Shown: positions 23,158-35,000 of the stretch, in pieces
Numbering within the stretch: the first letter of the stretch is position 1
Layout of the letters: every line of letters begins with the position of its first letter
Origin: Annulohypoxylon bovei var. microspora
Taxonomy: Eukaryota; Ascomycota; Sordariomycetes; Xylariales; Hypoxylaceae
Assembly: GCA_022836615.1 (NCBI GenBank)
Contig: MU405219.1
Location: 248,001-312,000 of the forward strand
Length of the DNA: 64,000 nt
Direction: 5' to 3'
The notes under the pieces: generated by a model
What the model was told of the DNA's origin: nothing
The model's input: only the letters and a program-made list of their open reading frames with translations
Databases searched by the model: none
Translations under genes and position numbers: made by a program

Positions 23158-24903
23158 TCGGGAGATCGTGTCATCGATATGTTTTGGACCCTGTATAGCT
23201 CGTAATGATCCTAAGCGTGGATAATCATTAATTCATGGGATGTTCAGTTTTCGTCAACCCTCAAGCTATTGATTATATACTTACAGTATGTATCACAATA
23301 CCTGCTCGGTTTACTGGCTCCTAGTGAGGATAGCAGGTACCCAGGTATGCATTTACACTCCTTTAAATTCACCCTACCAATTTTTTTTTTTTTAAAAAGA
23401 CCCATTATACACGTCTTCGTTAAAGCATGGGTTTCGTAGGAGCATAATGTACACCTAAGAATCTAACACGGGCCAGCTTACCAATATTAGCCCTAAGAGC
23501 TAAGTTAATCTATCGAACGTGTGTCACGGAAAAAAAAAAAGCAACGACAGGTTCCTGACTAAAAGCAAGCGACCGTAAAAATCCGAGACTTCTAGACTCC
23601 CATGATTGCTCACATGGCCTCTCGTACTAGCGGCAAGGTTTCTGAATAATTGAACCCTATGAGACCTACATTGGCCCGCGCTGCAGTGATAGTGATAGTG
23701 ATATTGGACGAAGGATGAGTCAATCACGAACACCACTCACCCCCCGCGACGACGACGACGACGTCTGCCACGACAACGAGGAACGGACAACCCCTCCCAA
23801 ACTGCTCTCCCTGCGTCGAAATCTCGATCCAGCAATCTTCCAGCAGAGGGGCAAAAAGTCCGATAACGCACACGCGAGGAAAGTGGCGTCGCGTGTGATG
23901 ACGGTGGCTGTCTGACCCGAGGCTCGAATCGCGATCGCAGGGGGGGCATATCAGCACCACCGGCCTCGACCTATCACTGTACCTACCTAGGTACGCAAGC
24001 CTGGGCAGCGACGCCCAAGCCACCCACGCCTATCGCGCGCCGGCGTGTTTCGAAGCTGGGCTGCGTGGCACGCGAGACGTCCGCCCATCAGGTCTCAGCC
24101 TCGCAGCGCCAAGCGGCGAGACAAGGTAGGTACCGTCGTGTGCGTCGCCGGGGACTTAGGCAGGTCCAGAAGAAAAGTTACGTCCGAAAGTGTCTCGTCT
24201 GGCTTGTCTCGCGCCGCGGAGAGCGATGAGGCATGTACGCACTTAAAGCTGTGAACCCCCCCTCCGAGATGGGGGGGGGGGGGGGGGGGGTGCGTGAGAC
24301 AGCCCAGACGCTGAGACAGTGCAAGCTGGGCGCGTGACGCAAACGTCAGCCGCCACGGCTGCGCGGTTTCTCCGGTTGCTACCGACCTGGCGGGTTGACT
24401 TACCTACCTACCTACCTATGTACTGTCGAAGCTTACAGACGCTAGGATATCGTGACCGGTAAGCGATGTAAGCGATGGAGGCAATCCAGCTGTGTTGGGT
24501 TGCGAGACATAATACGGACGAGTTCATAATAGTTGCGGTGAAGACCGAGAGTCAATTGACTGGACAAATGGAGATAGTTCAGAAGATGAAGCTTTTGGTT
24601 CGAATTAGATGGTACTAATTATACAGTGATAGTGTGTGTGTGAATAGCAAATATGAACATCAAGTGGTATCTTAATCCTTGCACCCGTATACACCCCGAA
24701 TATGCAGCCCTAATATGAAGAAATACAAGAAAATGTGAATGGGTAATTAAGGAAACCCTCCTCTTCCATAAGTCGTCAAGCCACTTTGTGGTTCCGTGTT
24801 GTTGTCGTCGAGCACAGATGCTAAGATCTCAGTGCTAGTAATTGTAGTAATAGTAAAACAAAGTTGTTGAATGAGATGAGGTGTTTAGTGACAGTGTAGT
24901 AAA
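23158..24903. other. convergent intergenic region with a GC-rich core and poly-G run
   Basis: 1.75 kb between converging genes. About 23700-24380 is markedly GC-rich, with overlapping frames on both strands (Arg/Ser-rich, no domain), yet no splice-consistent gene could be built. A 20-base G run lies at 24271-24290 and an ACCT tract at about 24401-24418. A GATAGT/GTGATA repeat lies at about 23686-23703. Confidence 0.55.
24271..24290 (+). repeat. 20-base poly-G run
   Basis: Twenty consecutive G immediately after CTCCGAGAT, with a run of seven C about ten bases upstream (24256-24262). It could fold as a G-quadruplex or a G/C hairpin, or could be a sequencing homopolymer artefact like the one at 14 kb. 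Confidence 0.85.
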
Positions 24904-25530
24904 TCAGCATTCGGGTAACTCGAAGTGCTGCTCCTGGTCCCTTTCGTCCGTCTCGTCGAGGTGGAAGACTATCCCTCTTCGCTTCCAATCGCCCCGCTTC
25001 AGCATCGCATCGCTTTCATGCATCCATTGGGTAGGCCGCCGGCGATGGTTCGTAGATTGGGTAGGTGATCCAACTGGTGACGTAGCCGAGGAGTCCAGCT
25101 CGGCTAGGCCGGGAGGGATCGCCTGCCAGTCTTTGAGGGGCCATTGCTCGCCCTGATCATAGACGTAAGGCCGTACTTCTGATGGTCGTCTGAGGTAGCA
25201 GTTACGGCCCTTAATGGGAGAATACTCGGCCGAGTCCTGCAAATGGTCATCGGCATGGTGTGTCTGGTCGAAGAAGCGGTGCTCTCGTTCCGCGTCCTCT
25301 TCGTATTCCGGGATCATGTGTGGTGATGTGTTGAGGCTTAGAGGTGGGTGTAAGGAGAGCGGATCATAGAGCCTATCGTGTGAGGCCGTTGATGATGCCT
25401 GCGAGGCGGTGCTCGACGTGCTCCATTTCCGGGAGTGTTGGGCAGCCTGCTCATCGAGGCTGTCTTTTCTACTCTGTAGATTGCTTTTAGACTTCTTGGG
25501 AAAGAGTGATGATCGACTAAAGCTTCGCAT
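24904..25530 (-). CDS. uncharacterised 208-residue protein
   Basis: One uninterrupted frame from ATG at 25530 to TAA. I do not recognise a family. The first 75 residues are Ser/Lys-rich and look disordered (MRSFSRSSLFPKKSKSNLQS, then STASQASSTAS). The middle is acidic and His-rich (EEDAEREHRFFDQTHHADDH). The C-terminal half looks more conserved, with Trp-containing stretches (QWPLKDWQAIPPGLAEL and WMHESDAMLKRGDWKRRGI). No signal peptide or membrane segment. Codon use looks like that of neighbouring genes, which together with the long frame supports a real gene; function unknown. Confidence 0.72.
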   Translation of the reverse strand: MRSFSRSSLFPKKSKSNLQSRKDSLDEQAAQHSRKWSTSSTASQASSTASHDRLYDPLSLHPPLSLNTSPHMIPEYEEDAEREHRFFDQTHHADDHLQDSAEYSPIKGRNCYLRRPSEVRPYVYDQGEQWPLKDWQAIPPGLAELDSSATSPVGSPTQSTNHRRRPTQWMHESDAMLKRGDWKRRGIVFHLDETDERDQEQHFELPEC

Positions 25531-28204
25531 GATGGATGAGATATAGTATCCGTGTGTTCTTGCGAGAGAAGTATACGAATGAATGTAAGAAAGGAAAGAA
25601 TAGATGATGTTGTTTGTTGTAGCTGTAGCTGTAGCTTATAGGTAAGCACCAAGGCTTAGCGTAGGTAAGACCGGGTATATAACCAACTATTAAGGTTGAT
25701 AGTTGAATATCCCAGACAGTTGAGCTACGAATGGAGAGCAGAGCAAAGCTTCACATCATGCGAGTTTGGGTCGGGGTGCGGGAGGAAGTAATATTTTAAT
25801 ATCATTCCATGGCCCGTTTAGGCCGTCCCTGAAGATCCGGCTGGTGAAGAGACCTGGTGCCTTGCAGCTAGCTTAGAATTTCTTTTGCATGCGGTTCAGC
25901 AGGAAAACTGACTACAGAAGACTTAATAAAAGACGAATAGAGAAAAAAAAGCTTATTACCCACACAACCGGTACACGAGACTATCACGATCCCTGGACGC
26001 TAAGCCTGTGATGGTGTGGACGAATGCGTCATTGATCAATAGCGGCATGTGGCCGCATTTCTATTGCATCCCGCAGTCCCGTCATAGGCACCGCCAATCA
26101 TTGGGTCCTGTGTCTCAGAAGCCCGGTTGAACCTTGGTACTATGTAGATTGGCGGATTGGTGGGGAGGGATGGGACGGAGGGGTGAGAATTTTCAACGCT
26201 GGCTTGGCTGGCTGGGAGGAATGCTGAAAACACGGATCGTATGGCATTTCTCTCGTGTTACGGATTGGAGCAGGTTGTCAAGTGTTTAATTCTTGTTATA
26301 AGAATGCTTATACAGATGAATTTTATCGCCCGTTTAACGTTACGGTACTTCGTATTGTGAAGAGACGAGGTGTGCGTAGGGTTAGCTACCTACCCATGTC
26401 GTACCTATGATCCCATTTGTTTGGACGATCTTGTAGATCATCCATGGCGGATCAGCAACTACAACGCTGGCTGGGTAATGTGGGGATAACCAAGACCGGC
26501 TCAAGTTCTTAACGCACAACTCAATTGCAACCGGGCTTGGTTATTAAGCACTATTTTCTCGTTTCGTCCGGACTATTTCTAGCACTAAGTAATATTTCGA
26601 GTTTCAAGGGCGCTTATAACCGATTTACTTCCTCGCTAGATATTTCCCGTCGAGCTCACACCAGAGAAAGCATGGATTGTTATGACAGCGACGATCGTAG
26701 ATGATTGTAAAGTAATGTGGAATAGGTACGTTACGTCGAGTCCAACACTGGCTGTCAATATTCCAAGGGGAGTTTCAGTTTCAGGAGTATCGCTGAGTAA
26801 TTCGCGCTGATGTCACCTGCTGATCAATAATAACTCCCCCCTCTCTGGGCCTAAAAGACATTTTGAATAATGCTTAACGTCGAGTCTTGTTATGTAGGTA
26901 CATTGTCGGATCCGTGTTGTTACCTACCTACTTAGAGACGTAGCTCTCAGCTAGTTAGGGTTTCGTTCGTCATTCCTCCATATTCTTCTTCTTCAACCTT
27001 TGAAGTTAGCTGGGATATTGCGGTTAAGATTTCTAAGATAGAGACGTTTGATGTTCGGGACCGTTAGCCTTGAACAAGTCAATGCTCAACCCAGCAGAGA
27101 GTTCGCTCGCTCGTTTAGTCTGAATACCTAGGCAATAAGTTCCGTAGGGCAAGCGTCTGATCCGTACAATTAGATGCCGAAATTCTATCCGATAACCTTA
27201 AATGCTGCTTATAATTAGAAGACTTCTTATATTAGCAAGGTGCGAGTCAAGTCAGTACTGAGGCGGATTTTCCGAGGCAGCCTATCCCATCTTAAAGAGT
27301 ACCTCGGTGGTGGATATTCATACAGTCTTCCCCAATATCGAACTTAATTTTAAGCCAAGGACAACGGTGCAAATGTTTATTTGGACTAGAACAGATGTAA
27401 TTGAATAATGGCTGGGTTCTTTCTAAAATCTAGAACGCTTTAAGTATTTTAAGCGTTTGTGATTTCCTTTAATCTGGGGGTTAAAACCACATCCTTGCTC
27501 TAGGAGAAGGAAGCTATCGGATCCCATCGTCAAGATGTTCTCAGAAGTGATCATAATGATAGGTAGAGTATGATGCTTATGTCCTGCATCTACTTCGGTA
27601 GGGCTACAGCTCGATCTGCGTTGTTTGTATGAGGTATACCAACTAGTATCATTGATTATTTGGCGGCGATGCTAAACATATTGCGTATGTTTCTAATTCT
27701 GTACCACGTAACCATTGTCAGCGGTTTAAACATAGCCCTCCAAATCACCTTGGCGGCGGAGAGCAAAGTAGCTGAACCTTAATAACGTACATACTCGGCT
27801 TATCTAGGTGTCAAACTACATACCTACTAGGTAAGTAGAAATCGCCCTGTTGAATACTTAGGTACGGCTGATCAGACATCTGATTATCCCCATTGGGTAG
27901 CGATATTTTCAGGGTTTCGAACGAATCATGGAATCCCGCGCTTTCTGCTCCTTAATATGTCGGCCCCAGAGCTTAGACAAGATCGCCTGGTTTTCCTTGT
28001 GTGGAGAATAGCTAGGTAAGAAGATTTCCCGTGAATGACATGGCTGTACTAGTTGGTACTGTAGGTTGACAGGTTGGTACGCTTAATAAACCGTTGAAAC
28101 CCGATGGATCGAATTGAAGTTACCTAGGACGCGGATCATCCAAAATATAGGTTCTCAGTCAATTGATCGGAAGAAGATCCATCCCGATTCTTGGTAAAGT
28201 CCCT
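25531..28204. other. long ORF-poor intergenic region
   Basis: 2.67 kb. The first 150 bases are the 5' flank of the unknown gene, with CTGTAG/TAGCTG repeats near 25620-25637. From about 26240 to 28200 I see essentially no frame of useful length on either strand, and no rRNA, tRNA or transposon signature. ACCTACCTA tracts occur near 26386-26395 and 26921-26932. It may hold regulatory DNA, noncoding RNA or decayed sequence. Confidence 0.55.
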
Positions 28205-28630
28205 TTATAGCACGCCGTCGTGTTCTCCTGGAAGTCTTTTGACACGCCTCTGCTCCCAGTTGTCGATATCTTTCGCAGCTAGTCTCTGTGTACACATTTG
28301 TGTTAGTATAGTGGTTTGAATATACGTGTACGAGACGATGTGCTTCTCAGAGAGGAGACCAACATAGTATTCGTCTTTAATATTAACTCTCCGACTTGAT
28401 TTGCCGATCCCTAATTCCTCTTCTCGAGTCATTTGCCTAACTCGTCGGTCATGCTTTTCGTAGCGTACAGCCGCGGCAGGTGTCAGCACGAAAGAACCTG
28501 CTACCATAATAGACATAAACGGTAATCCAAATAGTAGGAACGGATGTTTCGCCATCACCGCGCGGTATCTTGCTGCGAATGTGCCGGCATCAGCGGCACT
28601 TCGAAATTTATTGGCCTGAAATACTCCCAT
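28205..28630 (-). CDS. COX16: cytochrome c oxidase assembly protein COX16, mitochondrial
   Basis: Cox16 is an inner-membrane factor needed for assembly of cytochrome c oxidase. Two exons (28630-28364, 28285-28205) give 115 residues, the family length. A short N-terminal segment leads to one membrane helix (HPFLLFGLPFMSIMVAGSFV, about residues 29-48), then the conserved RYEKHDRRVRQMTREEELG and the C-terminal AKDIDNWEQRRVKRLPGEHD. The intron uses GTTGGT as donor and joins DEYY to RLAAKD. Reading through the intron would replace the conserved C-terminus, so the splice is well supported. Divergent from the ATR/Mec1 gene. Confidence 0.94.
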   Translation of the reverse strand: MGVFQANKFRSAADAGTFAARYRAVMAKHPFLLFGLPFMSIMVAGSFVLTPAAAVRYEKHDRRVRQMTREEELGIGKSSRRVNIKDEYYVGLLSEKHIVSYTYIQTTILTQMCTQRLAAKDIDNWEQRRVKRLPGEHDGVL

Positions 28631-29076
28631 TGTGAAATAGTAGAACGATTCGCAGTTGGAGTACTCGAGCTTTATTCCGGTTACAGACTATTACTCTCCA
28701 GAGTGTAAGGTAGAAATGCTCGTGGTTTCCGATGGCGGCATTAGAATCGAGGGAGATGGAGATTACAAGAATATCGAATGACATCAATCACAAATGCGCC
28801 GTTGTACTAAATCATTTTAGACAGGGGTACTCGGGTACTTGGGTACTTGAGTACTTTACAGCTGGGTCCAGCTGTCCGCTGGGGTCCATATTATTCCGAA
28901 CATTGCCGATTGGCCTTTGATGATTGGTAGGTGCGACGTAAATTAATTGAATTCTAAATCACATGACTTCGCGACAACATAATTCGCGTGAGACGCGGTT
29001 CCTGACATCTAATCCGAAGCCTTAAGTTTCCTCTTTCGTCTGAAGTCGTCCTATCATAGGCACCGGCCACGACACT
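28631..29076. promoter_or_regulatory. bidirectional promoter region, COX16 / ATR kinase
   Basis: 446 bases between divergent start codons. Two inverted CCAAT boxes (ATTGG) lie at 28909-28913 and 28923-28927; in fungi CCAAT is bound by the HAP complex, which controls many respiratory genes. An 8-base tandem repeat (GTACTTGG type) lies at 28827-28856. Confidence 0.6.
28827..28856 (+). repeat. 8-base tandem repeat in divergent promoter
   Basis: Units GTACTCGG, GTACTTGG, GTACTTGA and GTACTT follow head to tail, almost four copies, between COX16 and the ATR kinase gene. Each unit contains the palindrome GTAC. Function unknown. Confidence 0.85.
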
Positions 29077-32000
29077 ATGGCTCCCACATCTCATGGTAGA
29101 GCTGGGCCTAGAGAGACCTTTTCGAACGGCTCTCTAAATAACAACAACAATGGTCCGCCACCGTCAACTTTGGCGGCGCAATTAGTGGAAAATATCTCGG
29201 CTTCGACGCGCTCCTCTCGACCGGACGAGACAGCGGAGCTGAAGAGATTTTTCGGAATTATTGAAGAGGTCAAAAATCAGCCCGAGATATTGAAAACCCC
29301 AAAGGAACGGATGGAACATAACCACATGCTGATTTATGTTTATACTCGAGTCGTTCTGGAAACCCTGAGGTGGGATGACCCCTTTGCCGATAGGGGACAG
29401 CTACGCGCAGATGCATCAAGAGCTGTCGACTTCCTGAAGATTACTATTAGAGAAACTCCGGATGTCCTCTCTGTTAAATCCGAACTAGGTTCGTTTATTT
29501 ATAGGGGGAGTGAACCGCTTTGGCTATGGATCTTTCCGAAAGTCCTGAAAATGCTTGGTAGTAGCTATTGCGCTGATCTGAGGGATGAGATCGACCTATT
29601 CTTTCGTGAAATATTTTTGTTGGCATCTCGTACTGGGGCTCAGTGGCCCCTTTTGCCACAATTCCTTGCATATTTTAGGTCAAGCTTTAATGGTATGTGT
29701 GATTGCTCACTCTGTACGGTAGAAAGCTCAGCTGACCGGTCGTGAAGCTATAATCAATTATTTTAAAGATCTCAAGGCCCCCTTGGCAAATCGAGACGTC
29801 CCTGTTCAGTTACAGCTACCTCCAGACTGGTTTCTCACGTCGACCGCTAGCAGCGACCTAAAACCACTTCAACAGCAATGTACATACGATATAGCATCAG
29901 CATCTCACGCTCTGCAGCATGCATCTGGTCTCTTATCGATCATGGCAATGCCTTTGCTTCACCATTCACTAGAATTTGACATCATGTCCTCTTTTCAGGA
30001 GTACATCCCGTGGCTTTTTGATGCTTACCTTCATCTGCACGAAACCCAAGTTCAATGGCAATTCCTGTTGCCTAGTGTGCTATCTCTATTCCTACAGAAT
30101 AGCTTGCAATTTCTTGACGCATTTGAAGCCGCGAGCAGCATCAACGCCTGTATCGAGCAAAAAGTGTCAACTTTACTTGTCCTGCTCTGCATGGAGATGT
30201 CAAGTCAATCTTTGGGAGGTCTTATAGCTGATGGACAAGGGATTCCGGACTACAAACTACTCTGTTTATCGCTTGCTAAGGTAGCTAAGGCCTGCATGCA
30301 CTCAAAACCCATATCACGGCTCGTTACGTCACAGTTGATCCCAGCGTTGGAGAAGCCGACCATAGGCATTGAATCTAATCTCGCTAACACCGATTTCTGG
30401 GTAAGTATCGCGCTCACACTTGAGAAGGGTTACTAACGCAAGACTAGAGATGCCTGGAGCTTCTCCGGAAGGTTGTCACTGACCCTGTGCCTGCATCATT
30501 AGGTGTCACGATGCAGGCCGATAAATTTTCTGACGAAGGTCTTCGCCAGCAAGTCAGCGAGCTAAACATGGAATCTGGAGATGCTACAGATACTGAACGA
30601 CAATCGAAACGTAGGAAGGTATCAGCTGAATTGTCGCCACTACGCACAGTAATTACTCAGCTTCACTGTCTTTTGGAAACAGAGCCCGACGTGAATCTTA
30701 TTGATTTAAAGGGTGTCTTAGAGTATGTAAATAAACTGTCTATTATACAGAGTTTATAAGAGTTACTTACAATGACAGAAATCGATTCCAGCAGCTTCCC
30801 GAATCTGAGTTGTGTCGAATTATTGGCCTCCTTGGTTACGTCTGCTGTGCTGCAGATGACACACTTTCAATCCATAGTAAGAAGGATAACAAACTCATGC
30901 GACTTGAGTGTCGGCATTGTCAGACTTCTCGGACCTCACATCAAGCTCCACTTTGCCTGGACCTTGGGGAAAAACGAGCTACTCAGGAAATATTTGCTTC
31001 TCTAGTCCAATTTCCTGGCTTTCTCGAGTCGCGGAAACCACGTGTAACTGCAATGGCTGCCGTGAGGCGCATTGCAAAACATTGTATCGATCCCGAATTT
31101 CTAGACATAGAGATTTCAGTGACTGCGCAGTGGTGCTTGAAATCGCTTCAGAGTTCTGTTAGAGAGCTCCGCATTGCTGCTGGGTAAGTCAGCGTCAACA
31201 CATCCATGGCTTACATCTAATCTAATGGGTTTGTAGGCGAACTGTGGCTGTGTTCTTATCCGAACCAAATCAATCGGATGTGGCTTCAAAGATCGTGCAA
31301 AAAAATCGAGCGAACGTTCTCAGCATACTTCGCTCGCTCTCAGAACAAGGCTCGCCTCAGCTTACTGAGACCTGTATCCTTGCTTGGTCTCAAGTTGGGA
31401 GGTAAGTGTATAAATCTAACATCACGGGCAAGCTAATGCTAAACGCTTATCTTAGTGTTATATTCGATGACCAGTTGAATCTCGTACTGGTGAAACTGGT
31501 CGACTACCTTGGTTCTGAAAGTCTAATTACGTCTGCGGCTGCGTTTGCTGAGGTACGAATTCTTCCTTGTGATCACCTCTACTTTGCGTCAGAATCCTTA
31601 CTCTAGGTAGATAGTGAAACTCGCTCGCTCCCGGGGCATGACTACACGGCAGTTCTTTGAACCATTCTGGAGATACCTTGCGTTCTCGGCAACTAAGGAT
31701 CTCACTTCTCGGCCGAAATTAACCAGGCTATTAGCAGAGTTGTTAGATATGAGCATTGCGGAATTGCTGCTTTACGTACAGAAATATGCCTTGCCCTGGC
31801 TTGTCCTTACTAAGAAACGAGATGTCATTGAGAAAATCGCCGAAGCTCGAAACGAGAAAGAAATATGGCAACCCTGTCTCGACGAGACCAATTTAGGCCC
31901 AATACTGGCTCTTTTGCTAACTCAGGAGGCCCCTGATATCCAACAATATTGTATGGATTTGCTAAGACACATCTCTCCTCATCTTAATGAATCAGGTGGC

Positions 32001-35000
32001 CTTCTCGAACTGCTACGAATAGAGCCAATCGGGACTACTTTGGAGCTTCTCAAAGCAGCAGGAGATGCTGATGAAGATCGCAAGGCCCATGTAAGATACT
32101 AACACAAACACCTTCCTGCTGTATGCGATACTAACTTGTTTTGATAGATTCGTGGTGTCTTGAATAAGGTGGCCAGTATGATGTTGGCGGGGAGCGGGGA
32201 ACTCAAATCGAAAAAGGTCCACGCATCGGGTCCCTTTCTACAGAGGTACGCCCTGGCTCTCATGGCTGGGCTAACACAAGTCATCAACGACGTATCAAAC
32301 CGGACCCCAATGCAAGAGCGGAAACGCTACATCAAAGCGATGGAAGAGATGATTCGGACAGGGAAGCATTATATCCGTATAGCTCGTCCGCAGGTAAGGT
32401 TGGCAATTACGTATTGTATTTAATGCATGCTGATTCCTGAATAGATTTCTGCTTGTCTCCAGGCAGCGATGCTATATGACGAACTTCGCTCTGCGGCCTT
32501 TTCATGCTGGGCTGTAATGCTTCTTTACTTAGAAGATGTTGAGGCTCTTATTGAAACGACATTTTTCCTTATTAGCCATTACTGGCCTTCATTCGATGAA
32601 GCAACACAAAAGCGATCCCGAGACCTGATCGAATCTCTGTTACATAAAGAGGGACCCGTATTAGAAGCAACTATAAGCAAATTGCCGTCTTTCAGCCATA
32701 TCAATTATCTATCCGATATTGAAGGGAAACTCAGCAAGCTTCGTCAACCTGTTGACAGTCGAACAGCGTTCTTTCTGCTAGCGGAAAGAATTAGCCACGA
32801 GAATGACGGAGTTGTCTTGCTCGCTTTGAGGGAACTTGCATCCTATTTACAGAGGCAACAAGGGTACTTGCAAGCATCTGCTGTAAGCGAACAGCCTGAC
32901 TCGGTTGTATCTACACTCGCTCGCTCACTTCTTGATTGCTCATCAAGATTTAACGGCATTCATGGCGAAATTAGCGACCTCTGTACTCAGTGTTTGGGTT
33001 TGATGGGTTGTCTAGATCCGAACCGTGTGGAGACGGTTCGCGCCGAGAGACAAATTGTCGTCAAAAGCAACTTCGAACATTCAGGCGAAACTACGGACTT
33101 TGTCATCTATTTACTAGAAGAGGTGTTGGTTAAGTCGTTCCTCTCTGCAACCGATACGAAGCTACAGGGCTTCCTCTCGTATGCCATGCAAGAGCTTCTC
33201 GAGAGAGCTGACATAAAGGTTGCAGTGCAGATGGAGGGCACAAGAGAGGCAGCATCTATTTATCGAAAATGGCTGTCGATGTCTGTGACTTCTCGGGAGG
33301 TCCTAATACCCTTTCTAACTTCGAGATATGTCGTCCAACCGATGGCACCGCAGCAGACGGAATACCCAATCTTCCGGCCTGGTAAGACAAGGTATGCCAA
33401 CTGGATGCGAAGCTTCACCCTCGACCTCATGCGCAAACCTCAAGCTCCATTTGCCGAACTCATATTTGAGCCCCTATGTCGAGTGATTCGGATCAAGGAT
33501 CTGTCGACGGCGGAATTCCTGTTCCCCTACGTAACCCTTCACATCGTAGTTGGTGAAGATACCACAGAAGAACAGCGCTCAAACGTACTTAATGAACTAC
33601 TCAACGTACTTCGACACGAAGTCCCAGATAACGCAACTTACGAAGAGAGAGAAAACCAAAAACTATATTGTGAGGTAAAGTACAACTGTTTCTCTTTAAT
33701 GGTCTTTGTGCTGACTATCACAGGCTGTGTTTCGCTTCATCGATTACGCTATGCGCTGGCTGCAGCTGAAGAGGGCTGGAGGCAATCTTGGCCCCCGGGA
33801 TGTCGCAGCAATGGAAATGGTGCAAGGCATTGTTGACTCCATCCCCGCCGAATTAATATCACAGCGAGCGGTAGATTGTAAAGCTTATGCTCGAGCCTTA
33901 TTTCACCTCGAACGTCACATTCGCCAAGTGGATGAAGAGAAGAGAGGTGCAGATGAGAGAGATCGACTGCTGCAGAGGCTCCAAGACATATATACTCAAA
34001 TCGATGAACCCGATGGACTCGAGGGCATATCTGCGCATCTACACGTCCTTGACGTCAACCAACAGGTTCTGAGTCATCGAAAGGCTGGGCGATGGGCGGC
34101 AGCGCAGACTTGGTATGAGATCAAGCTAGCCGAAGATCCCGATAACGTCGAAGTTCAGATCGACCTGTTGACCTGTCTTAAGGAATCGGGCCAACACGGT
34201 ACGTATCTATCTATCTGCACATTCGCCGAGGGTACTAACAATTATTACAGATGTTCTCCTGAACTATGTTGAAGGTATTGAGAAGCACACCGCTCTCGCG
34301 ACTATCAATCGGATAGTGCCCTATGCTGTCGAAGCGTCTTGGGCGACAGGAAGATGGCGGACGATGGAAAAATTCATCACGAAATATCAAGGAGACCGCA
34401 CGGAAAATTTCAACGTGTCAATCGCCCAAGCTCTTCTTTACTTGCGAAAGGGGTGGACCAAAGCCTTCGTCGATGAGATGAGAATTATGCGAGACAGAGT
34501 CAATGCCTCTATGAATTTTTCAGTCACGTCGTCGTTGCAAGCCTGCCACGAACCGATGTTGAAATGCCACGTATTAACCGATCTAGAACTGATTGCTGGT
34601 ATTAACAACGACGGGAATCAACATCCTCAGGAGGTTCTCAAAACTCTCAATAGACGTCTTGAGGTTCTCGGATCCTATGTCAACGATAAGCAATTCGTCT
34701 TGAGCATAAGGCGGGCGGCTATGGAATTGATGCGGTAGGTCTATGAATCTTACACAATGTCGTCAAAAGCTAATCCAATTAGGCCAAGATTCAGTGATCT
34801 GGACATCTCAGCTCTTTGGCTGTCCAGTGCTCGACTTGCAAGAAAGACTAATTCGATGCATCAATCATTTAACGCAGTACTCCATGCATCCCAGCTTGGT
34901 GACGATTCCGCAACGATCGAGAACGCCCGGATATTATGGAAAGAAGGGCATAACAGAAAGGCTATACAGACTCTCAAAAGTGCTATTGACAGCAAAGCAT

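Noticed and set aside
24595..24610. GGTTCGAATT resembling a tRNA B box
   Set aside because: No matching A box, no acceptor stem pairing around it; similar matches at 16606 and 55971 lie inside coding exons.
29693..29726. A 34-base first intron for the ATR kinase gene ending at AAG
   Set aside because: Too short for a fungal intron; the 55-base alternative ending at 29747 has a GCTGACC branch point and keeps frame.
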